A stretch of 64,000 bases of DNA from Patulibacter minatonensis DSM 18081 (GCF_000519325.1 NZ_KI912613.1:4223129-4287128), one strand, 5' to 3'. Positions 43,233 through 52,606 are shown, counted from the first letter of the stretch. A program made the numbers and translations. The notes: generated by a model not told the origin, from the letters alone.

Positions 43233-44177
43233 CTACGGCGCGTCGAAGCTGATCGGCTCGCCCGTGCGCGGGTGGACGACGGGCGTCAGCTCGCCCGCCA
43301 GGCGCTCCCGCAGCGGCTCGTGCTGCGTCGGCAGACGGAGTTGCTCCCCGAGGTGCGCGGCGTCCTCGTCGGTCACGAAGCCCGGTCCGAGCGTCGCGAT
43401 CTCGAAGAGCACGCCGCCGGGCTCGCGGAAGTAGATCGCGTGGAAGTAGTCGCGGTCGATGACGGGCGTGATGTTCGCGCCGGCCTGCGCGAGCTGTGCC
43501 CGCCACGCCTCGTGGTCCTCGTCCCGGCTCCCCCACGCGATGTGATGGACGGTCCCGGCACCCGGGACCCCCGGGGCGCTCGGCGCCGGGTCGAGCGTCC
43601 AGTGGACGTGGCGGGCCTCGCCGAAGACGGTCCACTCGTCGCCGTCGTCGGACGGCTCGCGGCGGAAACCGAGGAGGTCGTTCAGGACGAGCACCGACGC
43701 GTCGGGGTTCGCGGAGTAGGCGCGGGCGCCCATGACGCCGGAGATCGCGTGCTCGGCGGGGACGTCGGGGTGCGCCGCCTTCAGCTGCGCGCCGACGTCG
43801 TGGACGGTGAGCTCGAGGCCGAGGCCGTCGGGGTCCTCGAACAGGACCCCGTTCTTGCCGCCCCGCAGGACGACGCCGCGCTCCTGCAGCCGCCCGGCCC
43901 AGAACTCGAGCGCGGGGACGTCGGCGACGGCCAGCTGGAGCCGGTGGACCATGCCCGCCCCGGCGCGTCCCTTGCGGGCGCCGCGGAACTCGAACCACGT
44001 CAGGACCGAACCCGGGCTGCCCTGCTCGTCGCCGAAGTACAGGTGGTAGGCCTCCGGCTGGTCGAAGTTCACCGTCGTCTTGACGAGCCGCAGACCGAGC
44101 ACGTCGCCGTAGAAGTCGACGGTCCGCTGCGCGTCGCCGGTGATCATGGTGACGTGGTGGAGGGCCTCGAGGCGCAT
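43233..44177 (-). CDS. Ring-cleaving dioxygenase of the VOC superfamily (MhqO-like)
   Basis: A 314-residue two-VOC protein. The first half reads LHHVTMITGDAQRTVDFYGDVLGLRLVKTTVNFDQPEAYHLYFGDEQGSPGSVLTWFEF, the second GTVHHIAWGSRDEDHEAW, then RDYFHAIYFREPGGVLFEIATLGPGF. Metal-ligand candidates are His8 of LHH, the His of TVHHIA and the Glu of LFEIAT. This is the MhqO/MhqA-type family linked to quinone detoxification in Firmicutes; substrate here is inferred. The ATG has TACGCT 7 nt upstream. Confidence 0.88.
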   Translation of the reverse strand: MRLEALHHVTMITGDAQRTVDFYGDVLGLRLVKTTVNFDQPEAYHLYFGDEQGSPGSVLTWFEFRGARKGRAGAGMVHRLQLAVADVPALEFWAGRLQERGVVLRGGKNGVLFEDPDGLGLELTVHDVGAQLKAAHPDVPAEHAISGVMGARAYSANPDASVLVLNDLLGFRREPSDDGDEWTVFGEARHVHWTLDPAPSAPGVPGAGTVHHIAWGSRDEDHEAWRAQLAQAGANITPVIDRDYFHAIYFREPGGVLFEIATLGPGFVTDEDAAHLGEQLRLPTQHEPLRERLAGELTPVVHPRTGEPISFDAP

Positions 44178-44190
44178 GCCCCGGAGCGTA
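44178..44190 (-). promoter_or_regulatory. -10 box, near-leaderless start of the ring-cleaving dioxygenase
   Basis: On the minus strand TACGCT (44185-44190) ends 7 nt before the ATG at 44177. Confidence 0.45.
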
Positions 44191-44223
44191 GTGCGCGGAC
44201 GCGTCCGACCCGTTGCCCCGGGG

Positions 44224-44235
44224 TAGCCGTCCCGC
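44224..44235 (+). promoter_or_regulatory. -10 box, leaderless start of the GPP34 gene
   Basis: TAGCCG (44224-44229) ends 6 nt before the ATG at 44236; divergent to the dioxygenase promoter within 58 bp. Confidence 0.4.
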
Positions 44236-44916
44236 ATGCTCGTCTCCGAGGACCTGGCCCTGCTCCTGCACGACGACGACTCCGGGAAGGGTGTCACCGA
44301 CCGGCACACCGTCGGTCTGGCGCTGGCCGGTGGCGTGCTCGTGGAGCTCGCGATCCGCGGGCACGTGCGCGTCGCCGACGACGGCGAGGACGTCAAGGAG
44401 GGCCGGCTCGTCGTCGAGACGGACGGCTCGACGGGCGACGACCTCCTCGACGACGGACTCGAGATCGTCCGCGGGAAGGAGGGCCGGAGGCCCAAGGCGT
44501 CGCTCGAGAAGCTCCGCAAGGGCCTGCGCGAGCGCGTGCTCGAGCGTCTCGAGGCGGCGGGCGAGCTGCGCCGCGACGAGAAGAAGGCGCTCGGGATCGT
44601 CTCCTACACCCGGTGGCCCGCCGGCGACGGCCACCGCGAGGACGAGGTCCGCCGCGACGTCCACGCCGCGCTGCTGGACGGCGCGGACCCGGACGAGCGG
44701 ACCGCGGCGCTGATCGGGCTCGTCCAGGCGATCGATCAGATCACGAAGGTCGTGCCGACGGACGACAAGAAGGCGCTGAAGCGGCGCGCCGAGGAGATCG
44801 CCGACGGCCCGTGGGCCGCCGAGGCGGTCCGCAGCGCCGTGGCGGACGTCCAGGTCGCCGTGATGACCGCGGTGATCGCGTCGACGTCCGCGTCGACGGC
44901 GGCCGTCAACTCCTGA
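44236..44916 (+). CDS. GPP34 (GOLPH3/VPS74-like) family protein
   Basis: A 226-residue protein with the actinobacterial GOLPH3-like pattern: LVSEDLALLLHDDDSGKGV, LALAGGVLVELAIRGHVRV, DDLLDDGLEIVRGKEGRRPKASLEKLRKGL, and a late Leu-rich helix (TAALIGLVQAIDQITKV). Eukaryotic relatives bind phosphatidylinositol 4-phosphate at the Golgi; bacterial ones are of unknown function, probably phospholipid-related. The C-terminal end is an Ala/Ser/Val helix. Start fixed by a -10 box. Confidence 0.85.
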   Translation: MLVSEDLALLLHDDDSGKGVTDRHTVGLALAGGVLVELAIRGHVRVADDGEDVKEGRLVVETDGSTGDDLLDDGLEIVRGKEGRRPKASLEKLRKGLRERVLERLEAAGELRRDEKKALGIVSYTRWPAGDGHREDEVRRDVHAALLDGADPDERTAALIGLVQAIDQITKVVPTDDKKALKRRAEEIADGPWAAEAVRSAVADVQVAVMTAVIASTSASTAAVNS

Positions 44917-44999
44917 CCGGCGCGCCGCGGGCCCGGCTCGTCGTGGCCTGATCGCCGGCCCTCGGCCGACCGACCGACGACCGTTCCCGGGGGCGTCGT

Positions 45000-45959
45000 T
45001 CAGTCGGCGGGCGCCGGGTCCGCCGGCGCGGGCGCGGGTGCGTCCAGCACCGCCTGGCGCGCCATCTCGAGCACGCCCTCGCGGCTGCCCGCAACGGCCA
45101 TGAACCGCGCGACGTGGCAGAAGACCGCGTCCGGGACGCCGGTCACCTCCTGCAGCGGCTCGCCCTCCAGGCCCTTCCAGCTCTCCGGCAGGTCGTGCCG
45201 GTTCGCGAACCCGTGATCTCCGGCGGGCACGGCCTGGAGGCTCCAGTCGCCGCGGGACCGCGGCGAGACGACGAACAGCACGTCCGGCGCCTCCTTCTTC
45301 ACGACGCCGCGCCACGGCATCCCGCGGTCGAGCTCGAGGATCCGCGGGTGCTCGGAGCGCTCGAGCGCCGCGCGCACGAGGTCGGCGGCACGCGCCCGGC
45401 CCTGGGACGCCTCGAGCTCCCGTCGGATGATCCCCTCGGCCAGGTCGACGGCCTCGTCGAACGCGGCGCGCTCGGCGGCGGCGCCGTCCTCGGCGTCCCA
45501 CGGCGGGTTCATCGCCGCGATGACGCCCGGGACCGCGTACGGCTGGGCGCCCTCGATCAGCGGCTCGTAGAGCTCCTGCCCGTTGTCGCCGGCGTCGATC
45601 GGCGCGACGACCCGTCCGTCGACCGACGCCGCGACCTCGGGGCTCCCGGCGAGCTGCTCGCCGTAGGTCTTCCAGACCAGCCCGAAGGACGCGTAGCGGA
45701 TGCCGTTCTCGCGCTCCCCGACGTCCCCCTGGTGGTGGTCGAAGTCGCCGGTCTCCGGGTCGTACCTCCGTCCCACGTCGATCCGCATCGCGCACGCGGC
45801 GAGCTTCTCCGGGGTGCGGGTGCGGACGATCTCGAGCGGCCCGAGCGCCAGGCGCAGGGTCGCCAGCGCGAAGACCTCGTCCGCGTGGAACGAGCCCGAA
45901 TGGGTCCCGACCTTCAGCGGCTCGGGCTTCGACTCGGGCGTTCCGGCTGGGTCGGTCAC
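45000..45959 (-). CDS. MYG1-family (UPF0160) DHH-like phosphoesterase/nuclease
   Basis: A 319-residue protein. KVGTHSGSFHADEVFALATL (His20, His25, Asp27) and TGDFDHHQGDVG are the metal-binding motifs of the MYG1 family, related to DHH phosphoesterases. The C-terminal half has RSRGDWSLQAVP, then LPESWKGLEGEPLQEVTGVPDAVFCHVARFMAV, typical of MYG1. Eukaryotic MYG1 acts as a 3'-5' RNA exonuclease; the bacterial role is unproven. The GTG is fixed by TACAGT 7 nt upstream; the far longer in-frame extension has no family character. Confidence 0.92.
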   Translation of the reverse strand: MTDPAGTPESKPEPLKVGTHSGSFHADEVFALATLRLALGPLEIVRTRTPEKLAACAMRIDVGRRYDPETGDFDHHQGDVGERENGIRYASFGLVWKTYGEQLAGSPEVAASVDGRVVAPIDAGDNGQELYEPLIEGAQPYAVPGVIAAMNPPWDAEDGAAAERAAFDEAVDLAEGIIRRELEASQGRARAADLVRAALERSEHPRILELDRGMPWRGVVKKEAPDVLFVVSPRSRGDWSLQAVPAGDHGFANRHDLPESWKGLEGEPLQEVTGVPDAVFCHVARFMAVAGSREGVLEMARQAVLDAPAPAPADPAPAD

Positions 45960-45972
45960 GCGGCGGACTGTA
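45960..45972 (-). promoter_or_regulatory. -10 box, near-leaderless start of the MYG1 gene
   Basis: On the minus strand TACAGT (45967-45972) ends 7 nt before the GTG at 45959. Confidence 0.45.
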
Positions 45973-46079
45973 GCGGCGGGCCCTCCCGGGCCCGGCAGGA
46001 CTCCGGTCACGCGCCGTCCGACGGGCGGACCCGCTCGGACGTCCGTCCGGGGCACGCCCCGGATCGAGGGCGGCCGGCG

Positions 46080-46838
46080 TCATTCGCCGAGCGGGCCGTC
46101 GATGGCGACGGTGCTCTCGTGGGTGCCCTCGTCGGTGTCGCGGTCGCAGCGGGCGCCGGCCCGGAACGAGATCCGCCCGTCCATGCCGGTGCGGGCGACG
46201 GTGTCGCGGGCGGGGTCGCGATCGCGGTACCGCAGGAGCTTCCACGCGCCGTCGGAGCCGTCCTCTCGGACCTCCCACGTCGGGCCGTCCTCGAAGGTCA
46301 CCTCGCTGCAGGGCCCGGTCGTGCGCCCGGAGACGTCGAAGCGGGTGCGCAGCCGCACCATCTCGCCCGGCCGCACGAGCACCCCCTCGCCCTCGGCCGG
46401 ACGCCACGACCCGACCACGTCGACGGCGAACTCCCCCGGGCGGAGCTCGTCGCGGGGCCGCTGCGGCGCGACCCAGCCCTTCCAGCGCACCGCGGGGTCC
46501 GGGTCGTCGCGGAGGACCTGCGCGCTCGAGAGCTGGCGGATCCGCTGCGCGGGCGCGTCCTCGCGCAGCCGGACGACGTGGTACCCGAAGGTCAGGCTCC
46601 CGCGGCCGTGGTACTCGACGATGGGCGTGTCGGCCTCGGTGAAGGTGTCGCCGACGGCCGCCCGCGGCGCACGTGCCCGGCCGAGGAGCCCTTCGCCGCT
46701 CACCGGCCGGGAGGACTCCCGCTCCCCGGCCCGGAACGGGAGGCCGCCGTCGCCCCGGGCCACGACGACGACCACTGCCGCGACGACGAGGGCGACCAGC
46801 ACGACGACGGCAGGGACGGCACGACGGGGGACGGACAT
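46080..46838 (-). CDS. Membrane-anchored exported protein, paralogue of the 46962 gene
   Basis: A 252-residue protein with a signal-anchor (AVPAVVVLVALVVAAVVVVVARG). The exported part shares distinctive blocks with its upstream neighbour: GEGLLGR, RIRQLSSAQVLRDD, VRWKGWVAP, GVLVRPGEMVRLRTRFDVSG and a late Cys in TGPCSEVTF plus Cys in GARCDRD. No family recognised; the repeated strands suggest a beta-sandwich with a disulfide. GGAG lies 6 nt before the ATG. Probably co-transcribed with the 46962 gene, although a palindrome lies between. Confidence 0.68.
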   Translation of the reverse strand: MSVPRRAVPAVVVLVALVVAAVVVVVARGDGGLPFRAGERESSRPVSGEGLLGRARAPRAAVGDTFTEADTPIVEYHGRGSLTFGYHVVRLREDAPAQRIRQLSSAQVLRDDPDPAVRWKGWVAPQRPRDELRPGEFAVDVVGSWRPAEGEGVLVRPGEMVRLRTRFDVSGRTTGPCSEVTFEDGPTWEVREDGSDGAWKLLRYRDRDPARDTVARTGMDGRISFRAGARCDRDTDEGTHESTVAIDGPLGE

Positions 46839-46912
46839 GGGGACTCCGGGACGGGGACGAACGACGGGGTGGACGCCGTTCGCCGGTGCCCGGCCCGACC
46901 GGATCCCATGCG

Positions 46913-46928
46913 CCGGACCGCGGTCCGG
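46913..46928. terminator. Perfect 16-bp palindrome between the two paralogues
   Basis: CCGGACCG-CGGTCCGG forms a short hairpin behind the stop of the 46962 gene. It may attenuate read-through into the 46080 gene, or act as an operator for that gene. Confidence 0.35.
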
Positions 46929-46961
46929 GCCCGCGACGGCCGGTCGCCCGGACCGCTCGGG

Positions 46962-47783
46962 TCAGTCGTCGTCACGGTCGCCCGCCAGTCCGGTGACGGA
47001 GCTCGGCCGGCACCCGTCGCGACCGATCCGGAAGCCGACCGTGCCGTTCGCTCCCGTCCGGACGGTGATGACTCGCACACCGTGCGCGTCCTCGGACCGG
47101 GCGGGGAGCGTCGTCCAGCCGGCCTCGTCGAGCCCGGAGTCGTCGGGTGCGCCGCCCGCGGCGTGGATCTCCCACTCCCCGCCTCCGTCGAAGACCTGCG
47201 TGGTGCAGAACCGGTCGCGGGAGCCCGGCACGTCGTAGCGCGTGCGCAGCCGGACGGTCTCCCCCGGTCGGACGAGGACGCCCGCACCGGCCGCCGACCG
47301 CCAGTGCAGCGGGGGAGCGGAACGTCCGGCGCCGAAGTCCGCGGGCTCCCGGGCCACCCACCCGTGCCACCGCACGTAGGTGGAGCGGTCGTCCCCGTCG
47401 CGCTCGACGCGGTACGCCGACCCCACCTGACGGATCCGGAGCGGCTTCGCGCCCCGGTCGAGCACGAGCTCCGCATACCCGAGGACCGCGCTGCCCGGAC
47501 CGACGAGCGAGACGACGTAGGGGTCGCCCGCTCCGGGGTGCCGGTCGTCGACCACGGGGCGCATCCGGCGCCGGTCCCCCATCAGCCCTTCACCGTCCCG
47601 TGACGCGTACGACGGGAGCGTCGGATCCCGGACCGCGAAGTCCGGACGGTCGTCGCCCCCGCCGCGGACGAGCAGGACGACGCCCACGACCGCGAGCACC
47701 CCGACGAGGACGAGCCACGGGAGCCCGCGACGAGCGTCCTCCCGACGTCGCGGGTCGGCGACGGCCTGCCCCGGACGGGTCAT
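46962..47783 (-). CDS. Membrane-anchored exported protein, paralogue of the 46080 gene
   Basis: A 273-residue protein with a basic N-terminus and membrane anchor (GLPWLVLVGVLAVVGVVLLV). Shared blocks with the 46080 protein: GEGLMGD, LRIRQVGSAYRVERD, YVRWHGWVA, GVLVRPGETVRLRTRYDVPG, a Cys in DRFCTTQVF and a late GFRIGRDGC. No family recognised. The tandem arrangement shows an old duplication. I chose the ATG at TRPGQAV; a longer frame upstream lacks start signals. It is divergent from hrpA. Confidence 0.68.
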   Translation of the reverse strand: MTRPGQAVADPRRREDARRGLPWLVLVGVLAVVGVVLLVRGGGDDRPDFAVRDPTLPSYASRDGEGLMGDRRRMRPVVDDRHPGAGDPYVVSLVGPGSAVLGYAELVLDRGAKPLRIRQVGSAYRVERDGDDRSTYVRWHGWVAREPADFGAGRSAPPLHWRSAAGAGVLVRPGETVRLRTRYDVPGSRDRFCTTQVFDGGGEWEIHAAGGAPDDSGLDEAGWTTLPARSEDAHGVRVITVRTGANGTVGFRIGRDGCRPSSVTGLAGDRDDD

Positions 47784-47958
47784 CGCGCTTCGGACGGCCG
47801 GGCGGCGTGCGGTGCGACGCGATGGAGACCGGGACGCCGGCGTGGGGACCACATGGGACGAGCTCCTGGGAACGGGACCGCGGGACCGGTCGGACCCGAA
47901 CCTTCGCACGCAGGACGGCCGCACGCCCGCCGTCGCGCGGCCCGGCGGCGTCGCCGCC

Positions 47959-47971
47959 TATCCTGGGTGGG
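47959..47971 (+). promoter_or_regulatory. -10 box, near-leaderless start of hrpA
   Basis: TATCCT (47959-47964) ends 7 nt before the ATG at 47972. GGGTGGG directly before the start is not a normal Shine-Dalgarno. Confidence 0.5.
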
Positions 47972-50900
47972 ATGCCCGTGCCGCCCGAACCGACGCCCGC
48001 GGGCGCGTCGACCGCCCCCGACGCCCCGGCCGACGAGGCCCGCGAGAACCCCGGTCCGTCCTCCCCGGACGACCGGGTCGACGAGACCTCCGCCACGCCC
48101 ACGGCCCCGTCCGTCGGCGACCTCCGCGCCCGCCTGAAAGAGCTGCGCCTCCGCGACGAGCACCGCCTGATCCGCAAGGTCGACCGGCTGCGCCACCAGA
48201 AGGACCAGGACGTCCGGGCGAAGGACCTCGCGAAGCTCGTCGACGAGATCGAGCGGGCCGAGGTCGCCGTCGCCGCCCGCCGCGAGGGCGTGCCCGAGCT
48301 CTCCTATCCCGAGGACCTGCCGGTCTCGCAGCGCCGCGATGACCTGCTCGAGGCGATCCGCGAGCACCAGGTCGTGGTCGTGGCCGGCGAGACCGGGTCG
48401 GGCAAGACCACCCAGATCCCGAAGATGTGCCTGGAGCTCGGGCGCGGGATCCGCGGGCAGATCGCCCACACGCAGCCCCGCCGGATCGCCGCTCGCACTG
48501 TCGCGGAGCGCATCGCGGACGAGACGAACACGCAGATGGGCGAGGCGATCGGCTACTCGGTCCGCTTCAACGACCACTCGGGCGAGAACACGCTCGTCCG
48601 GCTCATGACCGACGGCCTGCTGCTGGCCGAGATCCAGCGCGACCGGCTGCTGCGCCGCTACGACACGATCATCATCGACGAGGCGCACGAGCGGTCGCTG
48701 AACATCGACTTCCTGCTCGGCGTGATCAAGCAGCTCCTGCCCCAGCGGCCGGACCTCAAGGTCGTCATCACCTCGGCGACGATCGATCCGGAGCGCTTCG
48801 CCGAGCATTTCCGCGACGGCGCGGGCGAGCCCGCCCCGATCGTCGAGGTCTCCGGGCGCACCTACCCGGTCGAGGTCCGCTACCGACCGGTGGAGGGTGA
48901 GGACGGCGACGAGGACCGCGACCAGATCGACGCGATCGGCGACGCCGTCGAGGAGCTCGGCCACGAGGCGCCGGGCGACGTCCTCGTCTTCCTGTCGGGC
49001 GAGCGCGAGATCCGCGACACCGCCGAGGCGCTGCGCGGGCGGTTCGGCGGGTCGAAGGACACGCGGCCGGGACCGGGAGGTGCCGTCGAGGTCCTGCCGC
49101 TCTACGCCCGGCTGTCCTCCGAGGAGCAGCAGCGCGTGTTCCGGAAGGCGCCGGGCGGCAGGCGCCGGGTGGTCCTCGCCACGAACGTCGCCGAGACCTC
49201 GCTGACGGTCCCCGGCATCAAGTACGTCGTCGACCCCGGACAGGCGCGGATCAGCCGCTACTCGTCGCGGTTGAAGGTCCAGCGGCTGCCGATCGAGGCG
49301 GTCTCCCAGGCGTCGGCGAACCAGCGCAAGGGCCGCTGCGGCCGCACCTCGGACGGCATCTGCATCCGCCTGTTCGCGGAGGAGGACTTCGACGCGCGGC
49401 CCGAGTTCACCGACCCGGAGATCTTGCGCACGAACCTCGCGTCCGTGATCCTCCAGATGGCCGCGCTCGGCCTCGGTGAGATCCAGGACTTCCCGTTCCT
49501 CGAGCCGCCGGACCGCCCCCAGATCAGGGACGGCATCCAGCTCCTGGAGGAGCTCGGCGCGCTGAAGCAGGACGAGGAGGACCCGAAGAAGCGCCTGACC
49601 CCGACGGGCCGGACGCTCGCTGCGCTGCCCATCGACCCGCGCCTGGGCCGCATGGTGCTGGAGGCCGATCGCCTGGGCTGCACCGAGCAGGTCGTCGTGA
49701 TCGCCGCCGCGCTGTCGATCCAGGACCCGCGCGAGCGGCCCCAGGACAAGCAGGAGCAGGCGCAGCAGTCCCACGCGCGCTTCAAGCACGAGACCTCCGA
49801 CTTCCTCGGCTTCCTGAACCTCTGGGAGTACCTCCAGACCCAGCAGCGCGAGCTCTCCGGCAGCCAGTTCCGGAAGCGCTGCAAGCAGGAGTTCCTGCAC
49901 TACCTGCGGATCCGCGAGTGGCAGGACCTCGTCGCCCAGCTGCGCCAGGCCGCGAAGGGCACGGGCATCACGGTGCCGCGAGGGAGCGGCAAGCGGCCGG
50001 GGTTCGCGACAGGACTGGGCTCGGACGGACCGCTCGAGGCCGACGCGCCGGACGGGGCGGACCAGGACGGTCGGGCCGCGGGCCGCGGGCCGGACGCGGA
50101 CACCTCCGGTGGCCGCGGGCAGCGCGGCTCGTCGGACGCCGAGGGCGGGGTCCGCCCCGCCAACACCACCGGCAACCGCAACGCCCGACGCCGCGGGCGG
50201 GGCCGAGGCCGCGACGGCCAGGCCGCGACCCAGGCGACCGAGACCGCGTCGACCCCGGTCGGTGGCGCCGACGGTTCCGGCGCGACCGACACGGGGCCAC
50301 GTGCCGGCGGCTCCTGGCGCGAGCAGACCGGCGAGGCCGGGCTCCGTCCCGTCGACCGCGCCGGCGGCACCGGCGTCGCCCGCCTCCGCGCCGCGGAGCG
50401 CGAGGCCGCACGCACCCGCCAGGCGAACGAGAACGACGTCCACCAGGCCCTGTTGTCCGGCCTGCTCTCCCACGTCGGCCTGAAGGACGAGACGCAGAAG
50501 ACCGACCAGAAGGGCCGGATCCAGCGCAAGGGCCGCCCGCAGCGCCCCGAGTTCCTGGGCGCCCGCGGCGCGCGGTTTCAGATCTTCCCCGGGTCGACGC
50601 TGGCGAAGCGGCCGCCGACGTGGACGATGGTCGCCGAGCTCGTCGAGACCTCGCGGCTCTGGGGCCGGACCGCCGCGACCATCCAGCCCGAGTGGATCGA
50701 GCCCCTGGCCGGGCACCTCCTGCGTCGCACGTACGCCGAGCCGCGCTGGTCGAAGAAGCGCGCGTCCGTCGTCGCCGACGAGCGGGCCACGCTCTACGGC
50801 CTGCCGGTCGTCGCCGGGCGGCCCGTCCAGTACGGGCAGATCGACCCCGTCCTCAGCCGCGAGATCTTCCTGCGCCAGGCGCTCGTCGAGGGCGAGTGGC

Positions 50901-52606
50901 ACGGCGGGAAGACGGGCGGCCGGCAGGTCCTCGAGCACAACGCGGCGATGGTCGAGGAGGTCCGGGCGATGGAGGAGCGCGCCCGGCGCCGCGACCTCCT
51001 CGTCGACGACGAGGTCCTCTTCCGCTTCTACGACGAGCGCGTCCCCGAAGGCGTCCTCTCCGGCGCGCACTTCGACCGCTGGTGGCGCGACCAGAAGCGC
51101 AAGACCCCCGAGCTCCTGCACTTCACGCAGGACCTGCTGATCGACGAGCGCAGCCAGCTCTCGGTCGGGGCCGGCGAGGACCTGCAGCAACGGCCCGAGG
51201 CGTGGAAGCAGGGCGAGCACGTCCTGCGGCTCTCCTACGCGTTCGAGCCCGGCACGGACCACGACGGCGTCACCGTCCACGTCCCGCTCGACCTGCTCCC
51301 GCAGATCAAGGCCGTCGGCTTCGAGTGGCTCGTCCCGGGCCTGCGGCGCGAGCTGATCGAGACGCTCGTCCGCGGGCTGCCGAAGGACCTCCGGCGCGAG
51401 CTCGTGCCGATCCCCGACACCGTCGACGTGATCATGCAGCGGATCACGCCGCGCAGCGCCCCGCTCCCGGTGGCGCTGGCGCGTGAGCTGAGCGAGCTCC
51501 CGGGCGTCCAGGTGACGCCCGGCCTGCTGCGACTCGACGCCCTGCCCGCGCACCTGCGGATGACGTTCCGGATCGAGGACGCCGACGACACGCTGCTGGC
51601 CTCCGGGCACGACCTCGCCGCCCTGCGGGTCGAGCTGCGCCCGACGCTCCGCAAGCGCCTCGACGACGCGACGCCCGACCTCGAGCGCCACGGGCAGAAG
51701 GACTGGACGTTCGGCACGCTGCAGCGCGAGATCGGCCTCCCTGGCGGCGGCGAGCACGGCGTCCGCGTCTTCCCGGCCCTCGTCGACGAGGAGACCGCCG
51801 TCGGCGTCCGCGCGTTCGACGACCCGTCGACCCAGGCGGAGTCGATGCACCGCGGCATTCGTCGCCTGCTGCTCCTGACGACACCCTCCCCCGCCCGCAA
51901 GGTGGTCCAGTCGCTGCCGACGAGCGCGCAGCTGACGCTCGCGACCGCCCCGCACGGCTCGGTCGACCGGGTGATGGACGACACGATCGCCGCGACGGTC
52001 GACGGCCTGGTGCAGGCAGCGGGCGGCCCCGTCTGGGACGAGGCCGCGTTCCGCGCCCTGCACGGCGCGGTCGGCCGCGCGCTGCCGAAGGCGACCGCCC
52101 GGGTCCTCGGGCAGGTCGTGAAGGTGATCGTCGCCGAGCGCGAGGTCCGCTCGCGCCTGGAGCGCTTCGCGTCGGCGCCGCCGCACCCGGCCTTCGAGGC
52201 CGCGTACCGCGACGTGACCGCCCAGCTCGGTCGCCTCGTCCGCCCGGGCTTCGTCGCGGACACCGGGGCCCGCCGGCTCCCGGACGTCGTGCGGTACCTC
52301 GAGGCCGCCGCGGCCCGCCTGGACCGCCTGCCCGACGCCCGCGCGACGGACACCGACCGGATGCTGGCGGTCCACGAGCTGGAGCAGGCCTACGCCCGGC
52401 GCGTCGAGGCGTGGCCGACGGGCCGCCCGCTGCCCGCGGCGCTCTCCGAGGTCCGCTGGATGCTCGAAGAGCTCCGCGTCGTCCAGTTCGCCGGCGGCGT
52501 CGGCACGAAGGCCGTCCGCGACCCGGGCCGCCCCGATGCGCCCGCCAAGCCGGTGTCGAGCAAGCGGATCCGCAAGGCGCTCGACGAGGCGCCGGTCCCG
52601 GCCTAG
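47972..52606 (+). CDS. hrpA: ATP-dependent DEAH-box RNA helicase HrpA with large internal insert
   Basis: A 1544-residue helicase; typical HrpA has about 1300. After a disordered acidic head come the RecA-like domains: Walker A GETGSGKTTQIPK near residue 140, DEAH in IIIDEAHERSLN near 236, SAT in VVITSATIDPERF, and the motif VI region QRKGRCGRTSDG. Winged-helix/ratchet and DUF3418 parts follow to the end. Around residues 665-825 lies a Gly/Arg/Asp-rich insert with an RGRGRG run, likely disordered and RNA-binding. HrpA acts in mRNA processing and ribosome rescue in other bacteria. It is transcribed alone. Confidence 0.95.
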   Translation: MPVPPEPTPAGASTAPDAPADEARENPGPSSPDDRVDETSATPTAPSVGDLRARLKELRLRDEHRLIRKVDRLRHQKDQDVRAKDLAKLVDEIERAEVAVAARREGVPELSYPEDLPVSQRRDDLLEAIREHQVVVVAGETGSGKTTQIPKMCLELGRGIRGQIAHTQPRRIAARTVAERIADETNTQMGEAIGYSVRFNDHSGENTLVRLMTDGLLLAEIQRDRLLRRYDTIIIDEAHERSLNIDFLLGVIKQLLPQRPDLKVVITSATIDPERFAEHFRDGAGEPAPIVEVSGRTYPVEVRYRPVEGEDGDEDRDQIDAIGDAVEELGHEAPGDVLVFLSGEREIRDTAEALRGRFGGSKDTRPGPGGAVEVLPLYARLSSEEQQRVFRKAPGGRRRVVLATNVAETSLTVPGIKYVVDPGQARISRYSSRLKVQRLPIEAVSQASANQRKGRCGRTSDGICIRLFAEEDFDARPEFTDPEILRTNLASVILQMAALGLGEIQDFPFLEPPDRPQIRDGIQLLEELGALKQDEEDPKKRLTPTGRTLAALPIDPRLGRMVLEADRLGCTEQVVVIAAALSIQDPRERPQDKQEQAQQSHARFKHETSDFLGFLNLWEYLQTQQRELSGSQFRKRCKQEFLHYLRIREWQDLVAQLRQAAKGTGITVPRGSGKRPGFATGLGSDGPLEADAPDGADQDGRAAGRGPDADTSGGRGQRGSSDAEGGVRPANTTGNRNARRRGRGRGRDGQAATQATETASTPVGGADGSGATDTGPRAGGSWREQTGEAGLRPVDRAGGTGVARLRAAEREAARTRQANENDVHQALLSGLLSHVGLKDETQKTDQKGRIQRKGRPQRPEFLGARGARFQIFPGSTLAKRPPTWTMVAELVETSRLWGRTAATIQPEWIEPLAGHLLRRTYAEPRWSKKRASVVADERATLYGLPVVAGRPVQYGQIDPVLSREIFLRQALVEGEWHGGKTGGRQVLEHNAAMVEEVRAMEERARRRDLLVDDEVLFRFYDERVPEGVLSGAHFDRWWRDQKRKTPELLHFTQDLLIDERSQLSVGAGEDLQQRPEAWKQGEHVLRLSYAFEPGTDHDGVTVHVPLDLLPQIKAVGFEWLVPGLRRELIETLVRGLPKDLRRELVPIPDTVDVIMQRITPRSAPLPVALARELSELPGVQVTPGLLRLDALPAHLRMTFRIEDADDTLLASGHDLAALRVELRPTLRKRLDDATPDLERHGQKDWTFGTLQREIGLPGGGEHGVRVFPALVDEETAVGVRAFDDPSTQAESMHRGIRRLLLLTTPSPARKVVQSLPTSAQLTLATAPHGSVDRVMDDTIAATVDGLVQAAGGPVWDEAAFRALHGAVGRALPKATARVLGQVVKVIVAEREVRSRLERFASAPPHPAFEAAYRDVTAQLGRLVRPGFVADTGARRLPDVVRYLEAAAARLDRLPDARATDTDRMLAVHELEQAYARRVEAWPTGRPLPAALSEVRWMLEELRVVQFAGGVGTKAVRDPGRPDAPAKPVSSKRIRKALDEAPVPA

